In this document: positions 24,486-35,802 of the stretch, in pieces | How the letters are laid out: each line of letters starts with the position of its first letter | Position numbering within the stretch: the first letter of the stretch is position 1 | Source of the DNA: Streptomyces cathayae | GTDB taxonomy: Bacteria > Actinomycetota > Actinomycetes > Streptomycetales > Streptomycetaceae | DNA length: 64,000 nt | Direction: 5' to 3' | NCBI RefSeq assembly: GCF_029760955.1 | Contig: NZ_CP121682.1 | Coordinates: 620,001-684,000, forward strand | Position numbers and translations under genes: made by a program | The notes under the pieces: model-generated | Databases searched by the model: none | The model's input: only the letters and a program-made list of their open reading frames with translations | What the model was told of the DNA's origin: nothing

Positions 24486-25781
24486 TCAGCCCGTGGCGGC
24501 CCGCTCGATCAGATCCGCGGCCGTATGCAGTCCGTCGCGCGTCCGGATCGTCTCACCGGCCTCGGTGAGGGTGCGCCGCAGAGTCGTATCGCCGAGCAGA
24601 CGGCCGATGGCACCGTGGAGTTGGGCGTCGGTGAAGCCGTACGGGTCGAGCCGGACGCCGTAACCCAGTTCGGCCATGCGCTGGGCGTTGTCGTACTGGT
24701 CCCAGAACAGCGGCAGCAGGATCATGGGTTTGCCGAAGTGGAGGGCCTCGGTGGTCGTGTTGTTGCCGCCGTGCGTGATGACGAGGTCGACCAGCGGAAG
24801 GATCTGGGGCTGCGGCAGGAACTCCTTGCCCCACATGTTCGGCGGCAGCTCGATTTCCTCGTGCAGTGGGCCCTTGGAGACGATGTAGCGGTGCGGGGTG
24901 AGGGCGAGCGAGGCGATGACCTTGCGCATGAGGTCCACGTCGGCTGAGCCGAGCGAGCCGAGGCTGAAATAGATCAGCGCACCGCCGTCGGCCAGGCCGG
25001 GCGGCAGCGTGAACCTCTCCTGCGTCTCGCGGACCGAGGAGTCCAGCCGGTGCCAGGTGGGTCCCAGCGGACGGGCGTCCGTGTAGTCGGCCGACTCGGG
25101 ATAGACGTACAGGTTCAGATCGCCCTCGTGAATGAACTCCAGGTCGGGCAGCGGACGCGCGCCCTGCTCGGTCACCCAGACGCTGAAGTCGCTCCACAGG
25201 CTCCGGTGCGTGTGGTCGTACTCGGCGCGGAATTCGTCCCACTCGCTCCGGTCCCCGGCCGGATACCCGGAGAACGGCGGTGGAACGTGCTCGCCCTTCA
25301 TCTCCAGCGGGTTGCAGGAAACGATCCGCACGAAAGGAACGCCCGCTGTGGTCAACGCCGGGAAGCACACGACGTTGTCTTCGACGATCACATCCGGCTG
25401 GACCCGGTCGATGATCTCCTTCATCTGCGGCTCGCAGTACCGGGCGCCGGAGATCAGTTCCTCCCACACCGGCTTGATCCAGGTGCCCAGCTGCTCGATG
25501 GTCGGCTTCCGGAACTCGGGCGCGGTGCTGCGTATGAAGTCTTTCCAGAACTGGCCCGCGTCCTGGGGTTGTTCGGGCGGCGGGGCCAGCTCGACCAGGT
25601 CCTCCTCGAAGTCGAGCGGCGCGAGGCGGCCCTTCCAGGACGCCTCCGCGGCGAACACCACACGGTGCCCCCGGCGGCGCAGGACACCCCCGATCCCTAC
25701 GCAGTTGTTCGTCGGCCCGTACGCGCTCTCCGGGGCGAAGAGGATGGTCAGGGGCCGTAACGATCTTCCCGTGGGTGACAA
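24486..25781 (-). CDS. MGT-type macrolide-family glycosyltransferase
   Basis: About 431 residues, GT1 family, GT-B fold. The N-domain starts PLTILFAPESAYGPTNNCVG. The C-domain has the nucleotide-sugar signature HGGNNTTTEALHFGKPMILL and FWDQYDNAQRMAELGYG. The usual HxGxxS/T is intact, so it should transfer a sugar from a UDP- or dTDP-sugar to a small hydrophobic acceptor, and can inactivate antibiotics. TTG start chosen because AAGGAG lies six bases before it; the frame stays open to 25931 but without a ribosome site. The acceptor is unknown. The ADH upstream may be cotranscribed (146-base gap). Confidence 0.88.
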   Translation of the reverse strand: MSPTGRSLRPLTILFAPESAYGPTNNCVGIGGVLRRRGHRVVFAAEASWKGRLAPLDFEEDLVELAPPPEQPQDAGQFWKDFIRSTAPEFRKPTIEQLGTWIKPVWEELISGARYCEPQMKEIIDRVQPDVIVEDNVVCFPALTTAGVPFVRIVSCNPLEMKGEHVPPPFSGYPAGDRSEWDEFRAEYDHTHRSLWSDFSVWVTEQGARPLPDLEFIHEGDLNLYVYPESADYTDARPLGPTWHRLDSSVRETQERFTLPPGLADGGALIYFSLGSLGSADVDLMRKVIASLALTPHRYIVSKGPLHEEIELPPNMWGKEFLPQPQILPLVDLVITHGGNNTTTEALHFGKPMILLPLFWDQYDNAQRMAELGYGVRLDPYGFTDAQLHGAIGRLLGDTTLRRTLTEAGETIRTRDGLHTAADLIERAATG

Positions 25782-25927
25782 GCCCAACTCCTTTACCCGC
25801 GACGGCGGTTCCGAAGTCTCGCACCGGATCCGGATGCCGGGCAAGACCGCCGGAACCGCCGCCCTCGGACCGCTGCGAGTGCTACCGCGACCTCTCGGGG
25901 CACGTCCAAGGAGTGCGTCGCGGCGGG

Positions 25928-26956
25928 TCATCCGGGCACGAGCACGGCGGCACCGCTGACCCGGTCGGCGGCCAGGTCCCTCAGAGCCTGGGCGGCGCGG
26001 CTCAACGGATACGGGCTGACGGTGACCCGCATACCGATCCGCGCGGCCGTGTCCAGGAAGTCGCGGCCGTCCTGCCGGGTGTTGGAGGTGACGCTGCGCA
26101 GATTCCGCTCTTCGAAGAGGTGACGGCGGTAATCGAGCACGGGGATGTCGGTGAGATGGATGCCCGCCACGGCGAGCGTTCCCGAACGGTCCAGTGCCTC
26201 CAGCGCCACGGGCACCAGATCCCCTACCGGCGCGAACAGGATCGCCGAATCCAGTGGTTCGGGCGGGCGGTCGTAGGCGCCGCCCACGGAGGAGGCACCC
26301 AGGTCGAGGGCGAGTTCACGGGCCCGTGCCGAACGGGTCAGCACGTGCACGGTTGCCCCTTCGGCCAGGGCGACCTGCGCCGCCAGATGGGCCGAGGCCC
26401 CGAAGCCGTAGATCCCGAGCCGGCCGTCGGGTGGCAGGGCGCTGCGGCGCAGAGCCCGGTAGCCGATGATCCCGGCACACAGCAGCGGTGCCAGCAGCAC
26501 GGCGTCCTGGCCGTCCGGGAGCACGTAGGCGTAGTCCGCCGGAACCAGGGTGACATCGGCGAAACCGCCGTCCGCGTCCCAGCCGGTGTAGAGGGAGGCC
26601 GGGCAGAGGTTCTCGCGACCGGCCCGGCAGTAGCGGCATCGGCCGCAGGTGCTGCGCAGCCACGCCCCACCGGCTCGGTCGCCGACCCGGAACCCCGTGA
26701 CGGACTCGCCGACGGCGGCCACGCGGCCGACGATCTCATGACCGGGAACGGTCGATGCCCGGTGCGGGCGCAGGTCGCCTTCGGCAAGGTGCAGGTCCGT
26801 GCGGCAGACGCCGCACGCCTCGACCCTCAGCAACAGCTCACCGGGCCCCGGCGAGGGCACGGTACGCCGCACGGACACCAGTGGGCCGTTTGCGATCGGA
26901 CCAGGACTCTCGACAGCCCACCCGGTCAGCATGTTCGAAGCCGACGCGCGCACCAT
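25928..26956 (-). CDS. Zinc-dependent alcohol dehydrogenase (MDR family)
   Basis: About 342 residues. Catalytic-zinc ligands in [15 protein letters not shown] and [13 protein letters not shown], structural-zinc Cys cluster [16 protein letters not shown], and cofactor fold [20 protein letters not shown]. The motif GFGASA replaces the more usual GxGGLG. Typical of NAD(P)-dependent medium-chain alcohol or aldehyde reductases. The ATG at 26956 gives [13 protein letters not shown]; the second ATG at 26932 is equally possible because neither has a strong ribosome site. Lies upstream of the glycosyltransferase, same strand. Substrate unknown. Confidence 0.88.
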   Translation of the reverse strand: MVRASASNMLTGWAVESPGPIANGPLVSVRRTVPSPGPGELLLRVEACGVCRTDLHLAEGDLRPHRASTVPGHEIVGRVAAVGESVTGFRVGDRAGGAWLRSTCGRCRYCRAGRENLCPASLYTGWDADGGFADVTLVPADYAYVLPDGQDAVLLAPLLCAGIIGYRALRRSALPPDGRLGIYGFGASAHLAAQVALAEGATVHVLTRSARARELALDLGASSVGGAYDRPPEPLDSAILFAPVGDLVPVALEALDRSGTLAVAGIHLTDIPVLDYRRHLFEERNLRSVTSNTRQDGRDFLDTAARIGMRVTVSPYPLSRAAQALRDLAADRVSGAAVLVPG

Positions 26957-27129
26957 GCTCCCAGCCTGGCGCCGGCCGACAGGTCCGGCAAACGCTCGCC
27001 ACAGCACGGCAGGCCGCAACCGCACGCCGCTCGGTGCGGCAACGGCCCTCGGCCGTTCGGGCGGCACCGCCATGCTGGCCGGCCGGGTGGGATGACCGTC
27101 GGGTTGATCACGCCGGGAAAGGTTCGTTC

Positions 27130-27315
27130 GTGCCGTCCGCGCCGCCGCCGTACAGGGGGCACCGGTACCCGGTGGAGATCATCTTCACTGCGTGTGGCGG
27201 TACTTCCGCTTCCCGCTGTCGTTCCGCGAGGTCGAGGAGCTGCTTTTGGCCCGCGGCGTCATCGTCTCCCACGAGACCGTCCGACGGTGGTGCGCGAAGT
27301 TCGGGCAGTCCTAAT
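27130..27315 (+). pseudogene. IS6-family transposase N-terminal fragment
   Basis: Frames together read [13 protein letters not shown], then after a one-base shift HCVWRYFRFPLSFREVEELL and RGVIVSHETVRRWCAKFGQ. This is the start of an IS6/IS26-type transposase, including its helix-turn-helix, broken off before the DDE domain. Neither terminal repeat is evident. Confidence 0.7.
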
Positions 27316-27481
27316 ACTCCAGCAGTACTTCGCGTCTTGACCTGCGCGGTTGTCGAGCGGTGGGAGTGTAGCGAGCGATCGTGTGGCCCGGGCCGGTTGT
27401 CGGTTCAGAACGCTGAGCGCACGCGGGTGCCTTCGGAGTAGCGGCGCGTATTCCTCGCGGAGGGCGCCGTCACGGTTGGCG

Positions 27482-27519
27482 GCGCGAGGCCCCGACCCTG
27501 ACCGGTCGGGGCCTCGCGC
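27482..27519. terminator. Strong rho-independent-type hairpin
   Basis: Perfect 16-bp arms GCGCGAGGCCCCGACC / complement with 6-base loop, followed by CCCCTTTGT. No intact gene lies immediately upstream on either strand, so it probably belonged to a deleted gene. Confidence 0.75.
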
Positions 27520-27559
27520 CCCTTTGTCCGTCCGTCCCCGGTCCGAGGAAGGCCGGGCA

Positions 27560-28260
27560 CTATGTGTATTGATCACAAGCGTTGCCGACGTTCACAGCCC
27601 GGGCCCCGCCGTTCCGCAGGCCGCATCCCGCCACCCTGACGATCTCCAGCGCGAGGTCGTCACCCGCGACGGTCAGAACCTGCTTCACGCATGCGAGGGT
27701 CGGAACGACCACCTTTCCTCGGACGTGTTCCGGTTCCTTCCTGCCCTTCACCGGGCCGTCCGCCATGCTCCCTTGTCATAGGCGTCGCGCAGGATCGTCT
27801 TGAGGGTGTGGAAGATGTTGACCTGATTCCCTCGACCGGCCCCGCCGGCCTCCAGTTCATCCAGGAAACGCTCGACCACGATCGGCATGACGGAAATCAG
27901 CTTCCGCGATCCCAGGCGCGGAACGATGTGGACGTCGATGGAGCTGTCCACGTGCCAGCCCGTGGAGTATTCGGTCATCCTGCGCTGCCGGGGCCGCCAC
28001 TGCTTCGCGTACTCCGCAATCGCCTGCTGACCCAGCTCTCGGCGGGCCTCGGCAACGGAAGGCGCCGTCCGCTTCTTCTCCGCGTAGATCAGCGTCAGAT
28101 GCTCGATCGCATCGTCCTGCGTCCCGAAGCCAGCCTCCTCACGCTGCCTACCGAGCGCATATCTGAAGCGAATCGCGTACGGGCACGGACAACGGGTCGG
28201 CCTGGAACAACCACATGCCTTGAAGAAGGACCCCCTCCCACGAGGGAGCTGACGAGCCAC
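27560..28260 (-). pseudogene. Tyrosine-type integrase, frameshifted and truncated
   Basis: GTG start. The arm-binding domain (GRGSFFKACGCSRPTRCPCP, YAIRFRYALG, QDDAIEHLTLIYAEKKRTAP) is followed by a core-binding domain (IAEYAKQWRPRQRRMTEY, IDVHIVPRLGSRKL, QVNIFHTLKTILRDAYDKGA). Near 27765 the frame shifts, and the second frame continues GPVKGRKEPEHVRGKVVVPT, then LALEIVRVAGCGLRNGGARA. The GLRNG segment holds the first catalytic Arg. The gene is cut off right after it, so the His-x-x-Arg and Tyr of the active site are missing. This is the longest copy of the integrase family in the window. Confidence 0.85.
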
Positions 28261-28761
28261 GAACCAAGCCTTCCGAGCGACGCGCCAGGCGGCGCAGCAG
28301 GCGCCCGCTTCGGGTACAGGTCAGCAAGCCGGGACACAGTCCCGTCTCATGCTGACCGTTTGCTGACCCGAGCGGCCTGACCATGCCTCTGAGCTGCACA
28401 GATACCCAGATGCTAGATCTTGGACTTGAACAGAGTACGCAGCACTTTGGACTCCTGGAAGACGGCTCCCTGCCGGCTTTTTGCAGGTCAAGGGCGTTCC
28501 TCACTGTACCCCGGCACGCGTCGGACTCGAAGAGTGTGAGGAACATCGACTCACTCTGGCAAGAAGGCTCTCTGCCTGCGCTTCCGTGCGAACCTGGCTG
28601 CTGCGACGCCGCTAATCTGACGCCTGTTCGGGCAGTCATTTCGGAAAGGCCGGGGATTGATGCTGATCAGATGCTGACTTACCTGACGGCACATCAGGTA
28701 CATGAGGGGGCACAGGACGCCTCGTTTCCCCCAGGAGCACCCAAGGCTTCCTCGCCGTGAT
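27560..28761. repeat. Integrase-associated repeat, copy b (longest)
   Basis: Contains the broken integrase and 500 bases upstream with all landmarks shared with copy a: TGCTGACC doublet near 28350, TAGATCTTGGACTTGAAC at 28414, GATGCTGACTTACCTGACGG near 28670, and the end GCTTCCTCGCCGTG near 28755. It interrupts the methyltransferase coding sequence to its right, so the right end of the repeat is directly visible. Confidence 0.75.
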
Positions 28762-29842
28762 CAAGTAGCTGGCCTCCCTTGGGGGCGGGCTGCGCTCTCT
28801 GCTTCCGGGCCAGTTGCAGCGCCGAAGTGTCCGGCACGGCGATGTAATCGACCGACACGGTCCAGCCAATGTCATCGACGGCATCCGCTTGCCGCGGTTG
28901 CGCCCAGGGAAGGGGTGGTCCGCTCCTGCCTTGGAGGTTCTCGAACCGGACGGTGCACAGCTCTTCGACGTCGTCGGGGTCGACCTCGATGACGAGGCGC
29001 CCTGTCGGAGCGATGAGGTCGCGGCAGCGGTGCAGCAGGCTGCGAGGGTACCCTCCGATGCCGATGTCGCCGTCGATGAGCAGAAGGGTCTGCCAGCCTC
29101 TCTCGGCCGGCAGCCGGTCGAAGACCGATCGACAGAGCGCGAGCCCGCCCAGGACACTGGTCAGGGCAACCGCGCGAGGAGCGATGTCGCCCCTGAGGGC
29201 GAAGACTCCCTGGCTCAGGAGTTCTCTGCACAACCGGCCCGGCCCGCAGCCCACGTCGAGGACGGGGCCGACGCAGCGCTCCAGCACGGTCTTGTCGGCC
29301 GCCGTGGGCCGCGCGTGCCGGCGGTGCACTGGCATCCGGATCCGGCGCCCGTCCGTCAGCCGCAGATACACCGGCTCGCGGAGCGGACGAAGGGGCGGCG
29401 CGTGACGAAGCCTGAGGGCGAAGGCCGGCGCGGAGGCAGCGAAGAGCACGCCCGTGATCGCCGGCCATCGGCCGAGGTAGCCGCCGTCGGACAGTCCAGT
29501 GTCACCGGGGTAGGGCACCGCAAGCCGAAGGATGAGGGGAAACCAGACCAGCAGGAGCAGGCTTGACAGGAAGGCGGGGACGCAGAGGTAGTTGATCCAC
29601 GGCGCCGTCGGCGCGTCGGTGGCGCGATGCCGCAGTACGGAGAGGGCCGACAGGTCGGCCGGCGAGTACAGGGGCAGCAGGATCAGGTCGTGCAGGATCG
29701 CCGCACCGACGAGCCAGATCTCCCCCTCCAGGGGCCGGACGGCGAACAGGCGCACCATGGCGTAGCCGGTGAGGGCGAACGAGGCTGTCGGAACCAGAAG
29801 GTGCCGGGGGCCGGATCCGTACCAGCGGGCGAATCGTGGCAT
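28694..29842 (-). CDS. Fused membrane protein plus SAM methyltransferase, 3' end disrupted
   Basis: A single frame of about 382 residues. Residues 1-180 are membrane-embedded (FALTGYAMVRLFAVRPLEGE, ILHDLILLPLYSPADLSALS, three more helices). Around residue 190 it becomes a class I methyltransferase: LDVGCGPGRLCRELLSQGVF (motif I), ALRGDIAPRAVALT, LLLIDGDIGIGGYPRSLLHR and LIAPTGRLVIEVDP. These two parts look like separate genes of the type found side by side, so the fusion may come from a deletion. The last 25 or so residues are encoded by the integrase-associated repeat, replacing the natural C-terminus. Start is ATG at 29842; sequence before it is low-complexity. Confidence 0.7.
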   Translation of the reverse strand: MPRFARWYGSGPRHLLVPTASFALTGYAMVRLFAVRPLEGEIWLVGAAILHDLILLPLYSPADLSALSVLRHRATDAPTAPWINYLCVPAFLSSLLLLVWFPLILRLAVPYPGDTGLSDGGYLGRWPAITGVLFAASAPAFALRLRHAPPLRPLREPVYLRLTDGRRIRMPVHRRHARPTAADKTVLERCVGPVLDVGCGPGRLCRELLSQGVFALRGDIAPRAVALTSVLGGLALCRSVFDRLPAERGWQTLLLIDGDIGIGGYPRSLLHRCRDLIAPTGRLVIEVDPDDVEELCTVRFENLQGRSGPPLPWAQPRQADAVDDIGWTVSVDYIAVPDTSALQLARKQRAQPAPKGGQLLDHGEEALGAPGGNEASCAPSCT

Positions 29843-30020
29843 GGTCACGTCCTGTCGTCGCGCTGGGCTGTCATCACCGCGCGAAGCCGGGGCCTGGTCG
29901 GCAGCCAGTCCCTCGTGCGGGGAGTGACGCGGCTCAACCCGCCCTGGCGCGGATTGAGGCGGTGGGCTCAGCGGCAGACGCTGTCTCCCGGACGGGCGCG
30001 CTGCCCCAGCCGTTGCTCTC

Positions 30021-30758
30021 CTACCGGTGTTCGGGGTTTTCGTAGTCGCGGCGGCAGCCCGCGTCCCAGGCGGTGCGCTGGTTGCCGTAGGCGGGGATGC
30101 CACCCAGGTCCTTCAGCGCCCGGGCCAGGTGCAGCAGGTTCCAGGTCATGAAGGTGGTGTTGCGATGGGTGAAGTCGTTCTCCGGGCCGCCCGAGCCGGG
30201 ATCGAGGTAGGAGGGACCAGGGCCCGCCTCGCCGATCCATCCGGCGTCGGCCTGCGGAGGGATGGTGTACCCCAGGTGCTGCAGGCTGTAGAGGACGTTC
30301 ATGGCGCAGTGCTTGACGCCGTCCTCGTTGCCGGTGATCAGGCAGCCACCGACACGGCCGTAATAGGCGTACTGCCCGGCTTCGTTGAGCAGGCTGGAGC
30401 AGGCGTAGAGGCGTTCGACGACCTGCTTCATCACGGAGCTGTTGTCGCCGAGCCAGATAGGGCCGGCCAGTACGAGGATGTCGGCCGCCAGGACCTCCTG
30501 GTACAGATCGGGCCAGGCGTCCGTCTCCCAGCCGTGCTCACGCATGTCGGGCCACACGCCGGTCGCGATGTCGTGGTCCACGGCCCGTACGACATCGACA
30601 TGGACTCCCTGCGCGTCCATGATGTTGGTGCTGCGGTCGATCAGACCTTGCGTGTTACTCGTCCCCGGCGAGCGTTTGAGGGTGCAGTTGATCACCAGGG
30701 CACGCAGGTCGTCGTACCGGGCCGGCGGTGCGTCGGTGGCGGGCGACGAAGCGGTCAC
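30021..30758 (-). CDS. Flavodoxin-family NAD(P)H-dependent FMN oxidoreductase
   Basis: 245 residues, flavodoxin-like fold. FMN phosphate loop NCTLKRSPGTSNTQGL, isoalloxazine loop LAGPIWLGDNSSVMKQVVER and a third flavin contact at YGRVGGCLITGNEDGVKHCA. GTG start preceded by GGGAGGACTGT. Probably reduces quinones or other small acceptors with NAD(P)H. Divergent from the AlsS-like gene, about 210 bases away. No specific substrate can be read from sequence. Confidence 0.88.
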   Translation of the reverse strand: MTASSPATDAPPARYDDLRALVINCTLKRSPGTSNTQGLIDRSTNIMDAQGVHVDVVRAVDHDIATGVWPDMREHGWETDAWPDLYQEVLAADILVLAGPIWLGDNSSVMKQVVERLYACSSLLNEAGQYAYYGRVGGCLITGNEDGVKHCAMNVLYSLQHLGYTIPPQADAGWIGEAGPGPSYLDPGSGGPENDFTHRNTTFMTWNLLHLARALKDLGGIPAYGNQRTAWDAGCRRDYENPEHR

Positions 30759-30971
30759 ACAGTCCTCCCAGACTTACTGCCGCACGAAGGGCGGCGGAGC
30801 GTTCACATCCGGATCCAGCGTCCGGGCAAGCGTCGGTAGGCGCTACCGCAGCACCTCCGAACGGACCCGGCGGTACTCGAGCTCATACGTGGCTCGCACG
30901 CCCGCCACGGGCTGCCCCGGCTGGCTGCCGATGATTGGTCGGCGGAGCCAAGGCGTGCCTACGTTCGTCCT

Positions 30972-32663
30972 ATGGGTATCGAAGGTGCCACCGGGTCGCG
31001 GAACTCGGCAGCGGTGGAGGACGTCGCGCATCTGCTGGTGCGTTGTCTGCGGGCCGAGGGTGTGGAGTACGTCTTCGGGATTCCCGGTGAGGAGAACATC
31101 CGGTTCGTCGACGCGCTGAACGGCTCCGGGATCCGGTACATCCTCGTGCGCCACGAGCAGGCTGCCTCGTTCATGGCGGAGATCTACGGGCGGCTCACTG
31201 GTCGGGCGGGGGTGTGTTCGGCCACGCTGGGGCCCGGTGCGATCAATCTGCTGCTCGGTACCGCGGACGCCATGACCAACAGCGCGCCGATGGTGGCTCT
31301 GGCCGCCCAGGGATCGCTTCGCCGTATCCACAAGGAATCGCACCAGGTCATCGACCTGGTGTCAATGTTCGCTCCCGTCACCCAGTGGTCGGCTCGTATC
31401 GAGTGTCCGGACGCGGTGCCGGAGATGACACGCAAGGCGTTCAAGATCGCACAGAGTGAACGCCCCGGCGCCGTGTTCCTGGCCGTGCCGGAGGACATCG
31501 AAGCCGATCGCCCCGCGGAGCCGTTGGCACCCCTGCAGATCGACACGGTGCATGCCGACGCCCCCTCGCTCACCCAGATCGCGCGGGCGGCGGAGGTCCT
31601 CACCGCTGCCCGGCACCCCATCGTGCTGGCAGGCCACGGCGCCGCCAGAGCCGGCGCGTCAGCCGCTCTTGCACGCTTCGCCGAACAACTGAACGTTCCG
31701 GTGGCGACCACCTTCCACGGCAAGGGCGTTTTCCCCGACGACCACCTGAACGCGCTCGGCGCCGTCGGCTTCATGCGCCACGACTACGGCAACTTCGGCT
31801 TCGACACAGCCGACGTGCTGATCTGCGTGGGCTACGAGATCCAGGAGTTCGACCCCGCCAAAATCAATCCGAACAGCGACAAGCGCATCCTGCACGTGCA
31901 CCGGTTCCCCGCCGAGGTGGACGCCCACTACCCCGTCACCGTGGGCGTCGAAGGCGACCCCTCCCAGGCGCTGGACGCGCTCGCGGCAGCACTGCCCGAG
32001 GGACTCACCTTCGACTCGGGAGGCAGCGCGAAGATCCGCACACTGCTCGACGAGGAACTCCGGTACGGACGCGACAACGACGCCTTCCCCCTGGTGCCGC
32101 AGCGCGTGGTGCACGATGTCCGCACGGCCCTGGACCGCCAGGACATCGTGCTCGCGGACACCGGCGCCGGAAAGATGTGGATGTCCCGCCTCTACCCGAC
32201 CTACGAACCGGACACCTGCCTGGTCTCCAACGGCCTGTCCACCATGGGCTTCGCGCTACCGGGCGCCATCGCCGCCAAACTGGCAAGACCGGATCGACGC
32301 GTGCTGGCGATGATGGGCGACGGCTCCTTCCTGATGAACTCCCAGGAACTGGAGACCGCAGTCCGCGAGCGCGTCCCGCTGGTCGTCCTTGTCCTGGTGG
32401 ACCAGGAATACGGCCTGATCACCTGGAAGATGGAACTCGAACTGGCCCGCCACAGCCATACCCGGTTCACCAACCCGGATCTGGTCACGTACGCCGAGAG
32501 TTTCGGCGCCCGCGGCTACACGATCGAGACCGCCGACCAACTGCTGCCCGTGCTGCGCCGCACCCTGGACGACGACGCGGTCTCTGTGATCGCCTGCCCC
32601 GTCGACTACACCGAGAACCTGCGACTGACCGACAAACTGGGCAGCCTCCACGGCCCGTTCTGA
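30972..32663 (+). CDS. Acetolactate synthase-like ThDP-dependent enzyme (AlsS type)
   Basis: 563 residues, complete. The Pyr domain begins VEYVFGIPGEENIRFVDALN with catalytic Glu in RHEQAASFMAEIYGRLTGRA. The PP domain carries the Mg-ThDP motif GDGSFLMNSQELETAVRERV and NDxQ-like VDQEYGLITWKM. Length and VDQEYGLITWK favour the catabolic, FAD-independent acetolactate synthase that condenses two pyruvates toward acetoin/butanediol. No small regulatory subunit or acetolactate decarboxylase is adjacent, so another 2-oxo-acid-converting activity is possible. No clear ribosome site before the ATG; translation may be leaderless. Confidence 0.88.
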   Translation: MGIEGATGSRNSAAVEDVAHLLVRCLRAEGVEYVFGIPGEENIRFVDALNGSGIRYILVRHEQAASFMAEIYGRLTGRAGVCSATLGPGAINLLLGTADAMTNSAPMVALAAQGSLRRIHKESHQVIDLVSMFAPVTQWSARIECPDAVPEMTRKAFKIAQSERPGAVFLAVPEDIEADRPAEPLAPLQIDTVHADAPSLTQIARAAEVLTAARHPIVLAGHGAARAGASAALARFAEQLNVPVATTFHGKGVFPDDHLNALGAVGFMRHDYGNFGFDTADVLICVGYEIQEFDPAKINPNSDKRILHVHRFPAEVDAHYPVTVGVEGDPSQALDALAAALPEGLTFDSGGSAKIRTLLDEELRYGRDNDAFPLVPQRVVHDVRTALDRQDIVLADTGAGKMWMSRLYPTYEPDTCLVSNGLSTMGFALPGAIAAKLARPDRRVLAMMGDGSFLMNSQELETAVRERVPLVVLVLVDQEYGLITWKMELELARHSHTRFTNPDLVTYAESFGARGYTIETADQLLPVLRRTLDDDAVSVIACPVDYTENLRLTDKLGSLHGPF

Positions 32664-32929
32664 CACGACAATGACTGCGCAGGTGGGGCAGGGCGACGGC
32701 ACGGACGGCCGCGATCCACTCGTAGGGCGGCGAAGCCGCGTATTGAGATCGGCAAGTGCGGTCTTCTCCGGGCAGTCTGCGGTGATCTTCTCCAGCAGAG
32801 ATGATTCCTTCGGGCGCGGGTAGCCGGGTCGGTGAGCAGGAGGCGGCTGGCTTGGGCGTGGAGTTGCGGCTCAGGTTGCTGTTGCTACGGCGCAGGTAGG
32901 CCGGCAGAGAGGGTCCTGCGCTGCCGGAC
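32664..32929. other. Intergenic stretch, no gene seen
   Basis: About 270 bases of worn sequence between the AlsS-like gene and the third integrase remnant. No credible frame or hairpin was found. Confidence 0.4.
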
Positions 32930-33196
32930 CGCCACTGCTTCGCGTATTCCGCGACCGTCTGCTGACCGAGTTCCCGGCGAACCTCGGCAACGGACGGCGC
33001 CGTCTTCTTTTTCTCACCGTAGATCTGCGTCAGGCGCTTGATCGCGTCGTCCTGCGTGTCATAGCCGGCCTCCTCACGCTACTTGCCGAGAGCATCCCGG
33101 AACCGAATCGTGTACGGGTGCGAGCAGCGGGTCGGCCTGGAACAACCGCACTCCTTGAAAAAGGACTCCATCCCACGGGCAAGCTGTCGAGCCACG
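32930..33196 (-). pseudogene. Integrase N-terminal remnant with nonsense codon
   Basis: Reads ARQLARGMESFFKECGCSRP, HPYTIRFRDALGK, stop (TAG, about 33078), REEAGYDTQDDAIKRLTQIY, KKKTAPSVAEVRRELGQQTV, AEYAKQWR and then loses homology. It is the same gene as at 27560-28260, ending earlier and with a stop in the arm-binding domain. Confidence 0.8.
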
Positions 33197-33555
33197 CATC
33201 AAGCCTTCCGAGCAGGGCGCCGGGCGGGGCAGCAGGTCCCTGCCGCGGATGCAGGTCAGCAAGCCAGACGTCGTCCGGCCCGATGCTGACCTTTTGCTGA
33301 CCCGGACGCCGCAATCAGGGCTCTGACCTGCGGAAACACTCAAACGCTAGATCTTGGACTTGAACAGAGTACGCAGCACTTTGGACTCCTGGAAGACGGC
33401 TCCCTGCCTGCTTTGTGCAGGTCAAGGGCGGTCTTCACTGTACATCGCGGCACGTGTCGGACTTGAGGATTGTGAGGAACACCGTTCACTCCGAGGAGAA
33501 GGACTCCTTCCTGCACTTCCACGGGGACCGGACCGTTGTGACGCCGCCACCGGGC
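32930..33555. repeat. Integrase-associated repeat, copy c
   Basis: Same organisation as copies a and b: integrase start on the minus strand, TGCTGACC doublet near 33285-33300, TAGATCTTGGACTTGAAC at 33348, then the AGAGTACGCAGCACTTTGGA segment. It fades at about 33555, next to the terminator region of xlnA. Confidence 0.7.
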
Positions 33556-33631
33556 CGTGCCGATCGCGAGGGTCGCCGCCACCACGGCGGCGACCCTCGC
33601 GATCATCAACGATGTCTTCGTGCAGGCCTTG

Positions 33632-35092
<1,461 letters not shown>

Positions 35093-35485
35093 TCACTGGA
35101 CACCACGGTCACAGGGCCCGGGAGGATTTCAACCGGCACGGACGGGCCCGGTCGGCCGCCGAGTGACGTAGGCCGGGCGGCAGCGGTCTTTCGACACAGG
35201 ACAGGTACGGGGGTACTCCATCGCGGCTCAGCCGGGAGGCCGTCACGCGGCGTCGCCCGCCTCTCCTGCCGCACGGAGGGTCGGGATGCGTCGGTACGAG
35301 CCTCACCGGGACGAAAAAACGGGGTGGCGCAGGTGCTTTGGTGCGCGGATCTGTCGTGCAGCTGTGCGCGACTCCGCAGTACGGCACAGGCTGCCCGGGA
35401 CCAGCGTGGTTCGAAATCTCGTCCTGCGGTCGGTTTACCAAACAGGATGATTGAGAGGTTGACAGCGACTCGTCAACCCTCGCGG

Positions 35486-35520
35486 CAGAAAAAGTTTCTG
35501 CTTCCCTTCCGAAATTTTCG
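35486..35520. promoter_or_regulatory. Paired GAAA/TTTC operators
   Basis: CAGAAA-AAG-TTTCTG (35486-35500) and CGAAATTTTCG (35510-35520). The CGAAA...TTTCG type is known upstream of streptomycete xylanase genes and fits a LacI-family sugar-responsive repressor. Confidence 0.65.
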
Positions 35521-35704
35521 ATGCCGTGTCAAGGCGGGCGGATCCCTGGAACGGTGAGCCGTACCGCACACCACCTGCGGATTCACGGTCGACACAAGGG
35601 ATTGCCCCGCCCGGTGGGAGGAATGGTTTGCAGACAGATCGACGACAGACCTTGACCGGAGGGCCTCCCCTTCCTAGCTTGTGGCGTCACAGAACCGGGA
35701 TCAC

Positions 35705-35719
35705 TTCGAAACTTTCGAA
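35705..35719. promoter_or_regulatory. TTCGAAACTTTCGAA operator upstream of abfB
   Basis: Perfect 15-base palindrome, 84 bases before the abfB ATG. Contains the CGAAACTTTCG core associated with xylanolytic gene repression in Streptomyces. Confidence 0.75.
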
Positions 35720-35802
35720 CCCGTCTCTGCCCGCCTCGGCGCGGCTGCCGCTCCGCAGTTCATCGGCGTCGCCTCACCCCGCCCCCCCAAGGAGGCCCTC
35801 TG

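Noticed and set aside
28383..28760. 125-codon plus-strand frame in repeat copy b
   Set aside because: The same bases in copies a and c carry different frames and stops, so conservation is at DNA level and not for this peptide.
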